Shown piece after piece: positions 28,008 through 37,542 of a stretch of DNA of 64,000 nt. The position numbers and the translations under genes were made by a program. The first letter of the stretch is position 1; the number at the start of each line of letters is the position of its first letter. This DNA is from Microvirga pudoricolor (lineage in GTDB: Bacteria; Pseudomonadota; Alphaproteobacteria; Rhizobiales; Beijerinckiaceae), in assembly GCF_016892705.1 (NCBI RefSeq), contig NZ_JAFEMB010000002.1:1-64000 (forward strand). Reading direction: 5' to 3'. Under the pieces are notes generated by a model. It had not been told where the DNA came from. It did no database searches and was given only the letters and a program-made list of their open reading frames with translations.

Positions 28008-29195
28008 TCAGTTTTGTTGATCGAAGCGGAACGAGAGGTCCTTGAGCAGGGACACGAGCTCGGGCTGGCGAGACGTCTGGGTCTTCTTCAAGATCCGCTT
28101 GATATGCAGGCGCACCGTGTCGGATTTGATGCTCAGCGTGCTGGCGATCTCGCTCGTATCCTGCCCCTTGGCCAGCGCGACGGCAATTCCCGCCTCGGCC
28201 GTCGTCAGATCGAAGGCCTGCTTGAGCACCGGCACGGCCGGGCTCTTTTTGTCCAGAGGGTCGGCGACGATCAGGATGGCGCGTCCTGATTGAAAAATAT
28301 CGCGCACGGCACCCAGGATCGGCATTCCTTGGACCCAAACCGGCTCGGTTTCGCGCCGCGAAACCTTGAGCCACCGTGGATCCGGCGGGACATCTCCCTC
28401 AGCGGATGTCAACAAGGCCTTGATGAACTGCTTGAGATGAGCCTTCGACTCACGCGCACAGGCCGCCAATTCGCCGTTCTGGAGCAAGAACGCGGTGCCC
28501 AGGAGGTGCTCCGCGCGGCGGTTCATGGCCGCCACCTGACCCGTCGCGGTTAGAATGAAAGCGGCATTGCCGACCTTGTGAAGAGCCTCCAGGGTCGTCG
28601 AAACCTGCGACGCGTGGAATTGCCTGGAGAGGTAGAACGCCTGCTGGATGTGAGGCAAGAGCCGGTCCAGTTCGGCCTTCTCACCGCTCTCGAACCCCGG
28701 GCGGCTCATTCGGCGTTCCATGGTGAGATAGACCGGCTGATCCGGCCTGGGATAGAAGATCGCCGCCGCGAAGGGGCCGAAGCCGTTTCTGCGGATGAAC
28801 TCGGCGTTGAAGGGCAGATGGGTCCTTTCCTCTTCCGTGAAAAGCATCTGATCCACGGCCGAAAAGGCCTGCCCGCGCGCGATGGCCTGCATGCGTTTCA
28901 GCCGATCGTTTTTCCCGTTCCAATTGTTTTTCGTAAAAGTCTTGACGAGTCCTTCGAGACCATCCGTCCAGATCCAACGCTCCCCTATACTCGGAAGCGG
29001 CGCCATCAAGGCTCCCTCAGCCGTGAAATATAAGCTGATTTTCTCAAGCACATGACGCCATTCTTCTTCAGAAGGAACAGCCTTATAAATGCTTCCAACT
29101 AGAGAGAGGCGTTCAAAATCATCAAAATACATTAGTAAGTACTTTATATGACTCAGCTTGGGGATTGTTGATTCATGTAAACTAGTTTCAAACAA
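28008..29195 (-). CDS. LuxR-family transcriptional regulator
   Basis: 395 residues from the first ATG. An ATG at 29132 would remove 21 residues and is an alternative start. The C-terminal ~60 residues form a LuxR/GerE helix-turn-helix: LTTAEAGIAVALAKGQ, SEIASTLSIKSDTVRLHIKRI. The N-terminal ~300 residues have no recognised ligand domain. A PAS-like middle is possible (ALHKVGNAAFILTATGQ). There is no acyl-homoserine-lactone domain and no luxI neighbour. It lies between the two RTX genes, divergent from protein B across a 171-nt AT-rich gap and convergent with protein A, so control of one or both is the simplest hypothesis. Confidence 0.85.
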   Translation of the reverse strand: MFETSLHESTIPKLSHIKYLLMYFDDFERLSLVGSIYKAVPSEEEWRHVLEKISLYFTAEGALMAPLPSIGERWIWTDGLEGLVKTFTKNNWNGKNDRLKRMQAIARGQAFSAVDQMLFTEEERTHLPFNAEFIRRNGFGPFAAAIFYPRPDQPVYLTMERRMSRPGFESGEKAELDRLLPHIQQAFYLSRQFHASQVSTTLEALHKVGNAAFILTATGQVAAMNRRAEHLLGTAFLLQNGELAACARESKAHLKQFIKALLTSAEGDVPPDPRWLKVSRRETEPVWVQGMPILGAVRDIFQSGRAILIVADPLDKKSPAVPVLKQAFDLTTAEAGIAVALAKGQDTSEIASTLSIKSDTVRLHIKRILKKTQTSRQPELVSLLKDLSFRFDQQN

Positions 29196-29366
29196 GTTTA
29201 TATTTCGAATTATAATAAATTCCTCGCTTAGTCAACCATATATGCTTTTGTATAACGTAGAGGAACGTATCCCGTTTGGGTGATGCGGAACTTCAATCGT
29301 GGAGTGTATCCGAGGTGATGGGGGCCCGCAGCAGGCGGGAGCCAAAATCAAGGATCGACAAGACCC
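29196..29366. promoter_or_regulatory. AT-rich divergent control region, luxR-like gene / RTX protein B
   Basis: 171 nt. The part up to about 29260, continuing into the start of the regulator gene, is the most AT-rich stretch nearby and contains the palindrome AAACTAGTTT (29178-29187). The protein-B side repeats the ordered blocks seen before protein A: TTGTATAACGT, TCCCGTTTGGG then GCGGAAC, and GGGGGC...GAGCCAAAA. A ribosome site AAGGA precedes ATG 29367. Confidence 0.5.
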
Positions 29367-31715
29367 ATGGCGACTGATCTAGAAATCCTGACCGCGTTCA
29401 ACCAGGCGGCCGACGCAGAGTCTCTGGTGAGCGCAATCGAGACTCACAAGGCCGATCTGCTTTCGAATGAAGACCCCGACAACAACGGGCCTCTGTTGAG
29501 CGATCTGGCGCAATACGACACCTTCCCGGCCGGCTTCGGCCGTCAGGAGGCTGTCGCCAACGGCCTCACCACCTTCAAGGTGACGTTCGGCGCCTTTCAG
29601 TCGGTGGACGATATCAGGCAGGTCCTGACCCTCAACGTGAACACCGAGTACGCCAAGCAGGAGTTCATCCGGGCCATCGACGGCGCCGTCGACGCCGACG
29701 GGGTCGAAGCCGCGATCGTCGCCTTTGCCGGTCAGCTGAGCGACGACCGTCAGGATCTGATCGAGCTTCTCTCCGGCCTGGGCGCTCCGGCGGCAGGCTT
29801 GGTCGCATATCTCCAGACCGAGTTGTATACCGTCGCATTCAAGTACGTGGCCGATCATCTCGACGACGAAGGTTTCGTCTCCGCTCTCGCGCAGGACCTC
29901 TTCGCGGCTCGGGAGCAGACCCCGCAGAAGCAGTTTTACGGTGTGCTGCCGGTCGCGGCGGCGATTGACGAAGCCACGGGCGCAGCGCTGCTCGACGCTG
30001 TCAACAATGCGGCGGACGAGAACGAGATCATCGCCATTCTGGAAGCAGCCAAGGGTGATCTGCTGAATGGCGCCGACCTCGCCAACTACGACGCCTTGCC
30101 GGACGGCCTTGGACGCCAGAAGGCCGTTGGCCTGGGCATCGAGGAGTATCGCGACCTCTTCGGCTCGTTCGCGACCCTCCCGGATCTGCAGAAGGCCGTG
30201 AAGCTCCATGTGACGACCGAGTTTCACAAGCAGGAGCTTATCACCGGCATCGACGCGGCGACGGACGTCGCCTCGATGAAGGCCGCTTTGGGTGAGGCCG
30301 TCGACAATGCAAGCGAGGATCGCCAGGCCCTCATCCTCGAGTGGAGCGGCGTGGAGCAGCCGGACGCCGTCCAGGCCCGGGCCGCGGCCCTCTCCTACGA
30401 CGTCTACACCTCGGTTCTGAAATACGTCGCCGACGGCAACGAGGATCCGGACTTCGTCTCGTCGCTCGCCGAGACCCTCGTGGAATCCCGCACCGGGCCC
30501 TTCTTCGGGGTCACGGCCATCGTCAACGCGATCCTCAAGGCCGATAGCGGCGCCCTGGTTGCGGCCGTCAACGCTGCCAAGGCGGATCCGGACGCTTCGA
30601 CCATTCTCGATCTGATCAACGGCTTCACCGGCCAGCTGACCGATTCGACGACGGCCGACCTTCTTGACGACCTCCCCCTGAACGGCGGACGCCAGCAGGC
30701 CGTCGCGCTAGGTGTCCAGGAAATCGCGAGGCTTTTCGGCAACTTCGAGAACATCGAGACGCTGCAAGACGCCGTGACAACCCAGGTCAAGGTAGAGCAC
30801 AACAAGTATGTGCTGATCAACGCGCTGGACGGCGCGGTCGATGCGGATGCCATGGCGGAGGCCATCTCCGACACGATCCAAGCCGTGAATGCCGACCGAC
30901 AGGATCTCATCGACGCCTGGTCCGAGAGCGATTTGCCGGCCGTTCTGGCCCGGGTGGCTCAGCTCGAGGCGGACCCCTACACCAAGGCTCTCGTGGAAGT
31001 GGCCGCGCATGTCGACAACGAGGCCTACCTCTCGAAGATCGCGGGTGCGGTCTACGAGGCGCGCCTCGCACTCGACGGCGACAAGTTCTTCGGCGTCGGC
31101 AAGATCGTCACGGCCCTCCAGGCCGCGAGCGACGATGCCATCATTGAAATCTTCAACGATGCCACGGAGCAAGCCACGTCCTCGAACGTCGCAAACCTCA
31201 TGGCCGTCATCGACGAGTTCGCAGTTTCTCTGCTCGATACCGACGCCTACGCCTTGTATCAGCAGCTTCCGGACGGCGGCGGACGCCAGAAGGCTGTCGC
31301 GCTCGGAGTCGATGAGATCAAGGAGCTGTTCGGCGCCTTCGCCAGCGTCTCGGACATCAAGGCGGCGCTGAGCCTCCATGTCGAGACCGAGTTCAACAAG
31401 CAGGCCTTCATCACGAGCCTCGATGGCGCTGCCGACGAAGACGCCATGGTCGACGCCCTGCGGGACACCGTCGCGGCCGTATACGAGGACCGCGCGAGCC
31501 TGATCGCCGAATGGTCGACGAGCAGCGACGAAGACGTCCAGGACCGGGTCGCCGCCCTCAGGGCCGATCCCTACACCCTGGCCCTCGCCGAAGCCTACGC
31601 GAACCTCGACGACGACACCTACATCATGCAGCTCGCACGGGAGGTGTTCGAGGCTCGCCAGACGGGGGACGGCCGCTTCTTCGGTGTGGCGGAAATCGTG
31701 ACCGCCATGAACGCC
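29367..31715 (+). repeat. Four tandem ~585-bp repeats encoding the novel N-domain
   Basis: Units begin near 29367, 29980, 30550 and 31136. Protein identity between units is moderate, with strongest conservation around GRQxAV and the HVxTEFxKQ region. They are visible as protein repeats, not as near-identical DNA. Confidence 0.75.
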
Positions 31716-32738
31716 GTCAACTTCGTACCGGTCGTCGGCGCTGCCCTGACCTTGGTGACGAACGAGGACGTCGCGATCACCGGCTCGGTCGGCGCCAGCG
31801 ACTATGACGGCGAGGCCCTGGCCTATACGTTGAAGGCGGGCTCGGCTCCGACGAAGGGCGTGGTTCAGCTGAACGCGGACGGGACCTTCGTGTACACGCC
31901 CGGTCAGGACCTGAACGGCAATGACAGTTTCACGGTCGTCGTCACGGATGCCCGCGGGGCGTCCGCCGAGAAGACCATCGCGATCGGCATCAACCCGGTC
32001 AACGATGCTCCGGGCGATATCGGGCTGTCCAACGCGGTCGTGGCCGAGAACTCGGCTTCCGGCACGGTGGTCGGCTCCCTGTCGGCCTTCGATCTGGACG
32101 GCGATTCCTCGTTCAACTTCGCCCTCCTCAATGACGCCGGCGGCCGCTTCTCGGTCCAAAACGGAAACCTCGTCGTGGCCGACGGCCTCGGCCTCGATTA
32201 CGAGCAGGCCACGAGCCATACCATCATCGTGCGGGCGACGGATGCCGGCGGCTTCACCTTCGACAAGGCCCTGACGGTCTACCTGACCGACGTGGTCGGC
32301 GAGCAGGTGGCGGGCACGGCCACCAGCGACGTGATCGTGGGCGGTGCGGGCCGTGATGTCATCTCGGGCGGCCTCGGACGAGACATCCTGACCGGCGGCA
32401 AGGGCAAGGACACTTTCGTGTTCGACACCAAGCTGACGAAGAACCGGAGCAACGTCGACACGATCACGGACTTCAACGTGAAGGACGACACGATGAAGCT
32501 CGACAACGCCATCTTCAAAAAGCTCGGCAAGGGCACGGAGAAGAAGCCCGGCAAGCTGGACAAGGACTTCTTCACCGTCGGCACGAAGGCTCAGGACGCC
32601 AACGACTACCTGATCTACAACAGCAAGAAGGGCACCCTGTCCTATGACGCCGACGGATCGGGCAAGGGCGCCGCGATCGTCTTTGCAACCCTGTCGAAGA
32701 ACCTGAAGATGACGGACAAGGACTTCCTGATCGTCTGA
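29367..32738 (+). CDS. Large RTX/cadherin-like secreted protein B (four N-domains, one tandem-95 repeat)
   Basis: 1123 residues. It starts MATDLEIL with no signal peptide. Four consecutive copies of the ~195-residue acidic helical domain seen once in protein A occupy about residues 1-204, 205-394, 395-589 and 590-783. Landmarks repeat in each: PDGxGRQ, LFGxF, LHVxTEFNKQ-like, DRQxLI, FFGV-like. One tandem-95 repeat (784-879), one cadherin-like unit (880-976, VVAENSASG, DLDGDSS), a short RTX block (GGAGRD, GGLGRD, GGKGKDTFVFD) and a C-terminus nearly superimposable on protein A (FATLSKNLK, DFLIV) follow. Calcium-dependent folding and type I export are expected for RTX proteins. The N-domain function is unknown. 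Confidence 0.87.
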   Translation: MATDLEILTAFNQAADAESLVSAIETHKADLLSNEDPDNNGPLLSDLAQYDTFPAGFGRQEAVANGLTTFKVTFGAFQSVDDIRQVLTLNVNTEYAKQEFIRAIDGAVDADGVEAAIVAFAGQLSDDRQDLIELLSGLGAPAAGLVAYLQTELYTVAFKYVADHLDDEGFVSALAQDLFAAREQTPQKQFYGVLPVAAAIDEATGAALLDAVNNAADENEIIAILEAAKGDLLNGADLANYDALPDGLGRQKAVGLGIEEYRDLFGSFATLPDLQKAVKLHVTTEFHKQELITGIDAATDVASMKAALGEAVDNASEDRQALILEWSGVEQPDAVQARAAALSYDVYTSVLKYVADGNEDPDFVSSLAETLVESRTGPFFGVTAIVNAILKADSGALVAAVNAAKADPDASTILDLINGFTGQLTDSTTADLLDDLPLNGGRQQAVALGVQEIARLFGNFENIETLQDAVTTQVKVEHNKYVLINALDGAVDADAMAEAISDTIQAVNADRQDLIDAWSESDLPAVLARVAQLEADPYTKALVEVAAHVDNEAYLSKIAGAVYEARLALDGDKFFGVGKIVTALQAASDDAIIEIFNDATEQATSSNVANLMAVIDEFAVSLLDTDAYALYQQLPDGGGRQKAVALGVDEIKELFGAFASVSDIKAALSLHVETEFNKQAFITSLDGAADEDAMVDALRDTVAAVYEDRASLIAEWSTSSDEDVQDRVAALRADPYTLALAEAYANLDDDTYIMQLAREVFEARQTGDGRFFGVAEIVTAMNAVNFVPVVGAALTLVTNEDVAITGSVGASDYDGEALAYTLKAGSAPTKGVVQLNADGTFVYTPGQDLNGNDSFTVVVTDARGASAEKTIAIGINPVNDAPGDIGLSNAVVAENSASGTVVGSLSAFDLDGDSSFNFALLNDAGGRFSVQNGNLVVADGLGLDYEQATSHTIIVRATDAGGFTFDKALTVYLTDVVGEQVAGTATSDVIVGGAGRDVISGGLGRDILTGGKGKDTFVFDTKLTKNRSNVDTITDFNVKDDTMKLDNAIFKKLGKGTEKKPGKLDKDFFTVGTKAQDANDYLIYNSKKGTLSYDADGSGKGAAIVFATLSKNLKMTDKDFLIV

Positions 32739-32765
32739 TTGCGCTCAGGTACGACCGCAACGAAA

Positions 32766-32791
32766 AACCCCGCCGGGCAACCGGCGGGGTT
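32766..32791. terminator. Bidirectional terminator, RTX protein B / arsC-like gene
   Basis: Perfect 11-bp stem AACCCCGCCGG (32766-32776) / CCGGCGGGGTT (32781-32791) with a GCAA loop. An A tract at 32763-32767 gives a U tract for minus-strand transcripts, so it probably serves both convergent genes. Confidence 0.82.
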
Positions 32792-32842
32792 AGTTATCGA
32801 TGACAGGGGCCTCTCGGACGCTCAAGAGTAAGCGCGACATCG

Positions 32843-33202
32843 TCAGGAGAAGACCGACCCATAGGTCTCGGGTTTGAAGCCGACGATCACCTGACCCTGC
32901 CGGTCGAGCACGGGGCGCTTGATGAGGGACGGGTGCTCCAGCATGAGGGACAGAGCCTTCCTCTCGTCGAGGCCGTCCTTCTCATCATCCGGCAGCTTCC
33001 GAAACGTCGTGCCCGACCGGTTGAGGAGAGTTTCCCAACCCACCTGACGGGCCCAACCCTCGAGGCGCGCCCGGTCGATGCCCTGGCTCCTGTAATCGTG
33101 AAACACATAGGGCACGCCAGCCGCATCGAGCCAAGCACGCGCCTTCTTCATCGTGTCGCAGTTCTTGATCCCGTAGAGGAGGGACATATCAGTTGTCGCC
33201 AT
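32843..33202 (-). CDS. ArsC/Spx-family reductase-like protein (YffB type)
   Basis: 119 residues with a thioredoxin-like ArsC fold. YGIKNCDTMKKARAWLD carries a single N-terminal Cys as in the YffB group. FRKLPDDEK, MLEHPSLIKRPVLD and VGFKPETY follow. YffB-type proteins are linked to glutathione-dependent thiol reduction, not proven arsenate reduction. It is unlinked to ars genes here. It starts at ATG 33202 and faces the RTX gene across a shared terminator. Confidence 0.9.
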   Translation of the reverse strand: MATTDMSLLYGIKNCDTMKKARAWLDAAGVPYVFHDYRSQGIDRARLEGWARQVGWETLLNRSGTTFRKLPDDEKDGLDERKALSLMLEHPSLIKRPVLDRQGQVIVGFKPETYGSVFS

Positions 33203-33458
33203 TCTTATCCTTAGCCCGAAAAGTGACAGGTGAAGGCTAACTCGGGTTCGCCCTTAGCGAGGTTTGCGTTCTATCTTAATTCTGGATGACTTTTTTGGAA
33301 TAAGTTAAGACGGCATATCCTTTTCTCGGCGTCGAACCGATGTGAGATCATCCAGCCAATATCCAATTGACCACCGATGCCACGTCTTTACCACCGCCGA
33401 AGCAATCCCACAGAAGAACCGCAGAAGCGAGATCCTTGGAAACCGGTTTTCGTCATCT
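33203..33458. other. Lower-GC intergenic stretch
   Basis: 256 nt with noticeably more A/T than the flanks. It presumably holds the arsC-like promoter. No gene, RNA or repeat recognised. Short frames here have poor coding character. Confidence 0.4.
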
Positions 33459-33761
33459 TCAGGTATATCGCGCCAAGGCCTCATCGAGTGAGGTCCAGTT
33501 ACCTACCTCGGCGCCCGTGCGATCATAGATCAAGAAACCGTGGACCTCCGTTAGAGGCTCTATGTATGTCAATTGCGCCAACTGAATTCCCTCGCGAAGT
33601 CGGGGCGCCAGTTCAGCGATCTCACCATCCATAACCGCTTTGAGTGTGCAGTATGCGGCGGCCCATGCAGCATCCATTGTCGCAAACTCTTCGGCGATAC
33701 CTTCGTACGGAATGGGTGCTTTCAACGGCGGAAAGATCGCAAGTTTCGCGGTGTATGTCAT
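33459..33761 (-). CDS. Hypothetical protein in a lower-GC patch
   Basis: 100 residues, not recognised. The sequence is soluble and mildly acidic, with an N-terminal strand-like MTYTAKLAIFPP, a central helix (MDAAWAAAYCTLKAVMDGEIAEL) and a C-terminal FLIYDRTGAEVGNW. It looks like a folded small protein, not a chance frame, but the ribosome site is weak. It is flanked on both sides by 220-260 nt of AT-rich sequence without genes, so the whole patch may be an acquired fragment. Confidence 0.5.
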   Translation of the reverse strand: MTYTAKLAIFPPLKAPIPYEGIAEEFATMDAAWAAAYCTLKAVMDGEIAELAPRLREGIQLAQLTYIEPLTEVHGFLIYDRTGAEVGNWTSLDEALARYT

Positions 33762-33982
33762 GGCTTGATCATATCAATAAGAAATACAATTACAATGGCC
33801 TTTCTTGATGATCTCGTCGAATACAAAAACCCTCAACTGAAAAAACACTGAGATAGAAGAGCAATTTTCAAAACAAAGCACAGACTTATAATGTCAGTGA
33901 AGCACAATATGCCTTCAAACTGCGCAATTTTACGCTCACCGCCCTCTAAGCAACCTAGGCCAAGACCTCGCGATAGCCGGCT
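33762..33982. other. AT-rich intergenic stretch before rpiB
   Basis: 221 nt, the lowest-GC part of this neighbourhood. A tiny 18-codon frame at 33795-33851 has no ribosome site and is not called. Nothing else recognised. Confidence 0.4.
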
Positions 33983-34432
33983 CTAGCGCTCCAGCACATC
34001 GATCATGTCCACCCGCGTCGCATGCCGCCCGCCTTCGAACTGGGCGTGCAGGAACGCATCCACGATCTCGAGCGCCAGCCCCTCGCCGACCACGCGGGCT
34101 CCGAGCGACAGCATGTTGGCGTCGTTGTGCTGGCGGATCATGCGGGCGGAGAACGGATCGCTGCAGACGCCGCAGCGGATGCCCTTGATCTTGTTCGCCG
34201 CCATCATGATCCCCTGGCCGGTGCCGCAGAGGACGATACCGAACCGGCAATCCCCGGAAGCGACGAGCCGCGCCGCCGCCTCGCCGTGCTTCGGATAGGG
34301 CGTGCTCTCCGGTGTCGTCGGCCCGATATCCACCGCCACCCAGCCAGCTGCCGCAAGATGAGCCGCAATCGCTTGCCTGAGCGGTATGGCGGCGTGGTCG
34401 CTGGAGAGCACGATGCGGTTGGCGGTGACCAT
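33983..34432 (-). CDS. rpiB: Ribose-5-phosphate isomerase B
   Basis: Interconverts ribose 5-phosphate and ribulose 5-phosphate, or related aldoses. 149 residues, family length. SSDHAA at the N-terminus, catalytic C69 in LCGTGQG, and NDANMLSLGARV are the RpiB/LacAB signature blocks. It is downstream of guaA on the same strand with 54 nt between. The pentose-phosphate product feeds the PRPP used by purine genes nearby, though co-regulation is only inferred. Confidence 0.95.
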   Translation of the reverse strand: MVTANRIVLSSDHAAIPLRQAIAAHLAAAGWVAVDIGPTTPESTPYPKHGEAAARLVASGDCRFGIVLCGTGQGIMMAANKIKGIRCGVCSDPFSARMIRQHNDANMLSLGARVVGEGLALEIVDAFLHAQFEGGRHATRVDMIDVLER

Positions 34433-34486
34433 GGATCCTTGACCTTTCGCGGAGGATGCGTGTGGGTGGGAGTCGACGATGCGCCC

Positions 34487-36052
34487 TCACTCCCACTCGA
34501 TCGTGCCGGGCGGCTTCGAGGTGATGTCGTAGGTCACGCGGTTGATGCCCTTGACTTCGTTGATGATGCGGGTCGCCACCTGGCCGAGAAACTTCATGTC
34601 GTAGGGGTAGAAATCCGCCGTCATGCCGTCGACGGAGGTGACGGCGCGCAAGGCGCAGACGTGGTCGTAGGTGCGCCCATCCCCCATCACGCCCACGGTC
34701 TTCACCGGCAGCAGCACCGCAAAGGCCTGCCAGATCTCGTCGTAGAGGCCGGCATTGCGGATCTCCTCCAAGTAGATCGCATCGGCCTTGCGTAGGATGT
34801 CCAGCTTCTCACGGGTGATCTCGCCGGGCACGCGGATGGCGAGACCCGGGCCCGGGAAGGGGTGGCGGCCCACGAAGGCGTCGGGCAGGCCGAGCTCGCG
34901 CCCGAGCGCCCTTACCTCGTCCTTGAACAGCTCACGCAGCGGCTCCACGAGCTTCATGTTCATGCGCTCGGGCAACCCGCCCACATTGTGGTGGCTCTTG
35001 ATGGTCACGGAAGGACCGCCCGTGAAGGATACGCTCTCGATCACGTCCGGGTAGAGCGTGCCCTGTGCGAGGAAATCCGCGCCACCGATCTTCTTGGCCT
35101 CCTCTTCGAAGACGTCGATGAAGAGTTTGCCGATGGTCTTGCGCTTCACCTCCGGGTCGGAGACGCCCTCCAGCGCACCGATGAAGAGGTCCTGCGCCTG
35201 CACATGCACCAGCGGGATGTTGTAGTGATCCCGGAACAAGGTCACGACCTGCTCCGCCTCGGCCGCGCGCAGCAGGCCGTGATCCACGAACACGCAGGTG
35301 AGCTGCTCGCCGATGGCCTCATGGATCAACACCGCCGCCACGGCGGAATCGACCCCGCCCGAGAGGCCGCAGATCACGCGGCCCCGGCCGACTTGGTCGC
35401 GGATGCGGGCCGTCGCCTCCTCGCGGAAGGCTTTCATGGTCCAGTCGCCCCGGCAGCCGGCAATGTCGCGCACGAAGTTGCGGATCAGGATTTCGCCCTG
35501 GGGCGTATGCACCACCTCCGGGTGGAACTGCACGCCGTAGAAATGCCGGGTCTCGTCGGCCACGATGGCGAACGGCGCGTTGGGGGAGACCGCGATGGCC
35601 TCGAAGCCGTCCGGCAGCTTGGTGACGCGGTCGCCGTGGCTCATCCAGACCGGGTGTTTCTCGCCCTTGTGCCAAACGCCCTTGAAGAGAGGGCTGTCGC
35701 GCAGGATCTCCACCTCGGCCCGGCCGAACTCCGCGTGGTGCCCGCCCTCGACCTCGCCGCCAAGCTGCGCCGCCATGGTCTGCTGCCCGTAGCAGATCCC
35801 GAAGACCGGCACGTCGGCCGAGAACAGGTCCTGGGGAGCGCGGGGCGAGGTCTCCAGGGTCACGGATTCCGGCCCGCCCGAGAGGATCACGCCCTTAGGC
35901 TTCATGTCGCGAAAGGCCTCGGCGGCCTTGTTGAACGGCACCACTTCGCAATAGACGCCCTCCTCCCGCACGCGCCGCGCGATGAGCTGGGTTACCTGGG
36001 AGCCGAAATCGACGATGAGGATCTTGTCGTGGGAGTCGGTGGTCTGGGTCAT
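34487..36052 (-). CDS. guaA: GMP synthase (glutamine-hydrolysing)
   Basis: Converts XMP to GMP using glutamine and ATP. 521 residues, full length. The class I amidotransferase domain has C87 in GICYGQQ and the His/Glu pair in QFHPEV. The ATP pyrophosphatase P-loop is GLSGGVDSA. The C-terminal dimerisation domain ends in PPGTIEWE, the usual GuaA terminus. It shares the minus strand with the RsmB-like gene, MAPEG and guaB, the common guaB...guaA grouping of Hyphomicrobiales. Confidence 0.98.
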   Translation of the reverse strand: MTQTTDSHDKILIVDFGSQVTQLIARRVREEGVYCEVVPFNKAAEAFRDMKPKGVILSGGPESVTLETSPRAPQDLFSADVPVFGICYGQQTMAAQLGGEVEGGHHAEFGRAEVEILRDSPLFKGVWHKGEKHPVWMSHGDRVTKLPDGFEAIAVSPNAPFAIVADETRHFYGVQFHPEVVHTPQGEILIRNFVRDIAGCRGDWTMKAFREEATARIRDQVGRGRVICGLSGGVDSAVAAVLIHEAIGEQLTCVFVDHGLLRAAEAEQVVTLFRDHYNIPLVHVQAQDLFIGALEGVSDPEVKRKTIGKLFIDVFEEEAKKIGGADFLAQGTLYPDVIESVSFTGGPSVTIKSHHNVGGLPERMNMKLVEPLRELFKDEVRALGRELGLPDAFVGRHPFPGPGLAIRVPGEITREKLDILRKADAIYLEEIRNAGLYDEIWQAFAVLLPVKTVGVMGDGRTYDHVCALRAVTSVDGMTADFYPYDMKFLGQVATRIINEVKGINRVTYDITSKPPGTIEWE

Positions 36053-36122
36053 GGGCAGGGCATCGCGGCTGAGAGGGATTGTTTGAGCTAGGCTCTTAAC
36101 GGGTTTGGGCTGAAAAGTCCCA

Positions 36123-37421
36123 TCATGTGCCGCGCCTCAGGATCGAGAGGTAGAATCCATCGGTTCCCGTCCGGGCCGGGGTCAGCTGAAGCCCGTGCGC
36201 GGTGACCCGGACCTTATCCTTCAGCTGGGGTAGACCGGCCTCCCGCAGGATTTGATCGACGGGGGCGGCGGACAGGGACGGCTCGCGCTCCAGAAGGCCG
36301 GCCACCGCGTCGTCGTTCTCCTCGGGCAGGATCGAACAGGTGATGTAGGCGATCCGCCCAGCCGGTTTCAAAAGCCTTGCGGCCCGGTCGAGGACGAGAG
36401 CCTGATCTTTCAGCCGGGCCTCGAGGCTGCCGGGGCGCAGGCGCCATTTGGAATCCGGGTTACGCCGCCAAGTGCCGCAGCCGGTGCAGGGAGCGTCCAC
36501 CAAGACGAGGTCGATCCGGCCGTCGAGATCAGTCACGGCATCGGCCTTCGCACGGGGTGTACGGACCTGGACGTTGCGGACACCGGCGCGGGTCAGGCGC
36601 TCGTGAATGGGCGCGAGGCGGCGGGCGTCGGAATCGGTGGCATAGAGCTGGCCGTGATTGTCCATCATGGCCGCCAGCGCCAGGGTCTTGCCGCCGCCGC
36701 CCGCGCAAAGATCGACCACCTGCTCGCCCGGCTTGGCGCCCGACAGGAGCGCCGCGAGTTGCGAGCCCTCGTCCTGGATTTCGATCCAGCCCTTGATGAA
36801 CTCCGGCTCCGACTGGATCGAGGGCCCTCGTCCATCCTCGCTCGGTGCGATGCGAAGACCGAGGGGCGAGAGCGGCGTCTCGACGGCGCCGAGATGCGGC
36901 AGGGCGTCGTGCGCCTCCTCGCGGCCCGAGACCTTCAGGGTGTTGACCCTCAGGTCGAGTGGCGCCCGCGCGGTCAGGGCTTGCAGCTCCGGGACGAGAT
37001 CGTCTCCGAAGACCCGGCGGAGAGAAGGCTCGATCCAGTCCGGGAAATCGCCGGCGGCGGGCGCGGGCGCGTCCTTGAGCGAGCCGGTCTCGAGGCGCTG
37101 GCGTTCCGCATCCGTGAGAGGCTGGGGTGCGAAGCGGTCGCCGGAGAACAGGTTCGCGATGGCCGGCCCGTCCAGGCCACGCTGGAGCCTGAGCATCCCC
37201 ATGACGACGGCGCGCGGTGTTCCGTCGCCCATGACCCAGGCAGCGGAGGCCTTCCGGCGCAGGGCGTCATAGACGAGGCTCGCGATGGCGGCCCGGTCCT
37301 TGGACCCGGCGAAGCGATGGGACAGGCCCCAGTCCTTGAGCGCGTCCGTCACGGGACGGCGGCGGGCCTCGATGTCCTCCAGAACCTCGATGGCAGCGGA
37401 GATGCGGGCGGCGGGTGTCAT
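36123..37421 (-). CDS. RsmB/NOP-family RNA (cytosine-5) methyltransferase
   Basis: 432 residues. The N-terminal ~130 residues are a helical NusB-like domain. The methyltransferase has the SAM loop [13 protein letters not shown], motif [16 protein letters not shown] with one catalytic Cys, and motif [11 protein letters not shown] with the second Cys. The likely target is 16S rRNA cytosine, but RsmB and RsmF-type specificity cannot be told apart here. It lies between guaA and guaB, a typical alphaproteobacterial position. Confidence 0.93.
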   Translation of the reverse strand: MTPAARISAAIEVLEDIEARRRPVTDALKDWGLSHRFAGSKDRAAIASLVYDALRRKASAAWVMGDGTPRAVVMGMLRLQRGLDGPAIANLFSGDRFAPQPLTDAERQRLETGSLKDAPAPAAGDFPDWIEPSLRRVFGDDLVPELQALTARAPLDLRVNTLKVSGREEAHDALPHLGAVETPLSPLGLRIAPSEDGRGPSIQSEPEFIKGWIEIQDEGSQLAALLSGAKPGEQVVDLCAGGGGKTLALAAMMDNHGQLYATDSDARRLAPIHERLTRAGVRNVQVRTPRAKADAVTDLDGRIDLVLVDAPCTGCGTWRRNPDSKWRLRPGSLEARLKDQALVLDRAARLLKPAGRIAYITCSILPEENDDAVAGLLEREPSLSAAPVDQILREAGLPQLKDKVRVTAHGLQLTPARTGTDGFYLSILRRGT

Positions 37422-37542
37422 CGTAAAACCACACTCAAGCTGGGCCGTAAAATTGTCATAATATTACCTGGATTCCATCGCGATCGGACTTGTATGACGG
37501 GTGCGCGTGCATGCCGCACGACACATTCCGGAGAGCTTACCG

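Noticed and set aside
33377..33634. Plus-strand frame in the low-GC patch
   Set aside because: Pro/Arg-rich chance frame antisense to the better-supported 100-residue gene.
33203..33980. tRNA-like GGTTCG sequence in the low-GC patch
   Set aside because: No acceptor stem or anticodon arm could be folded around it.
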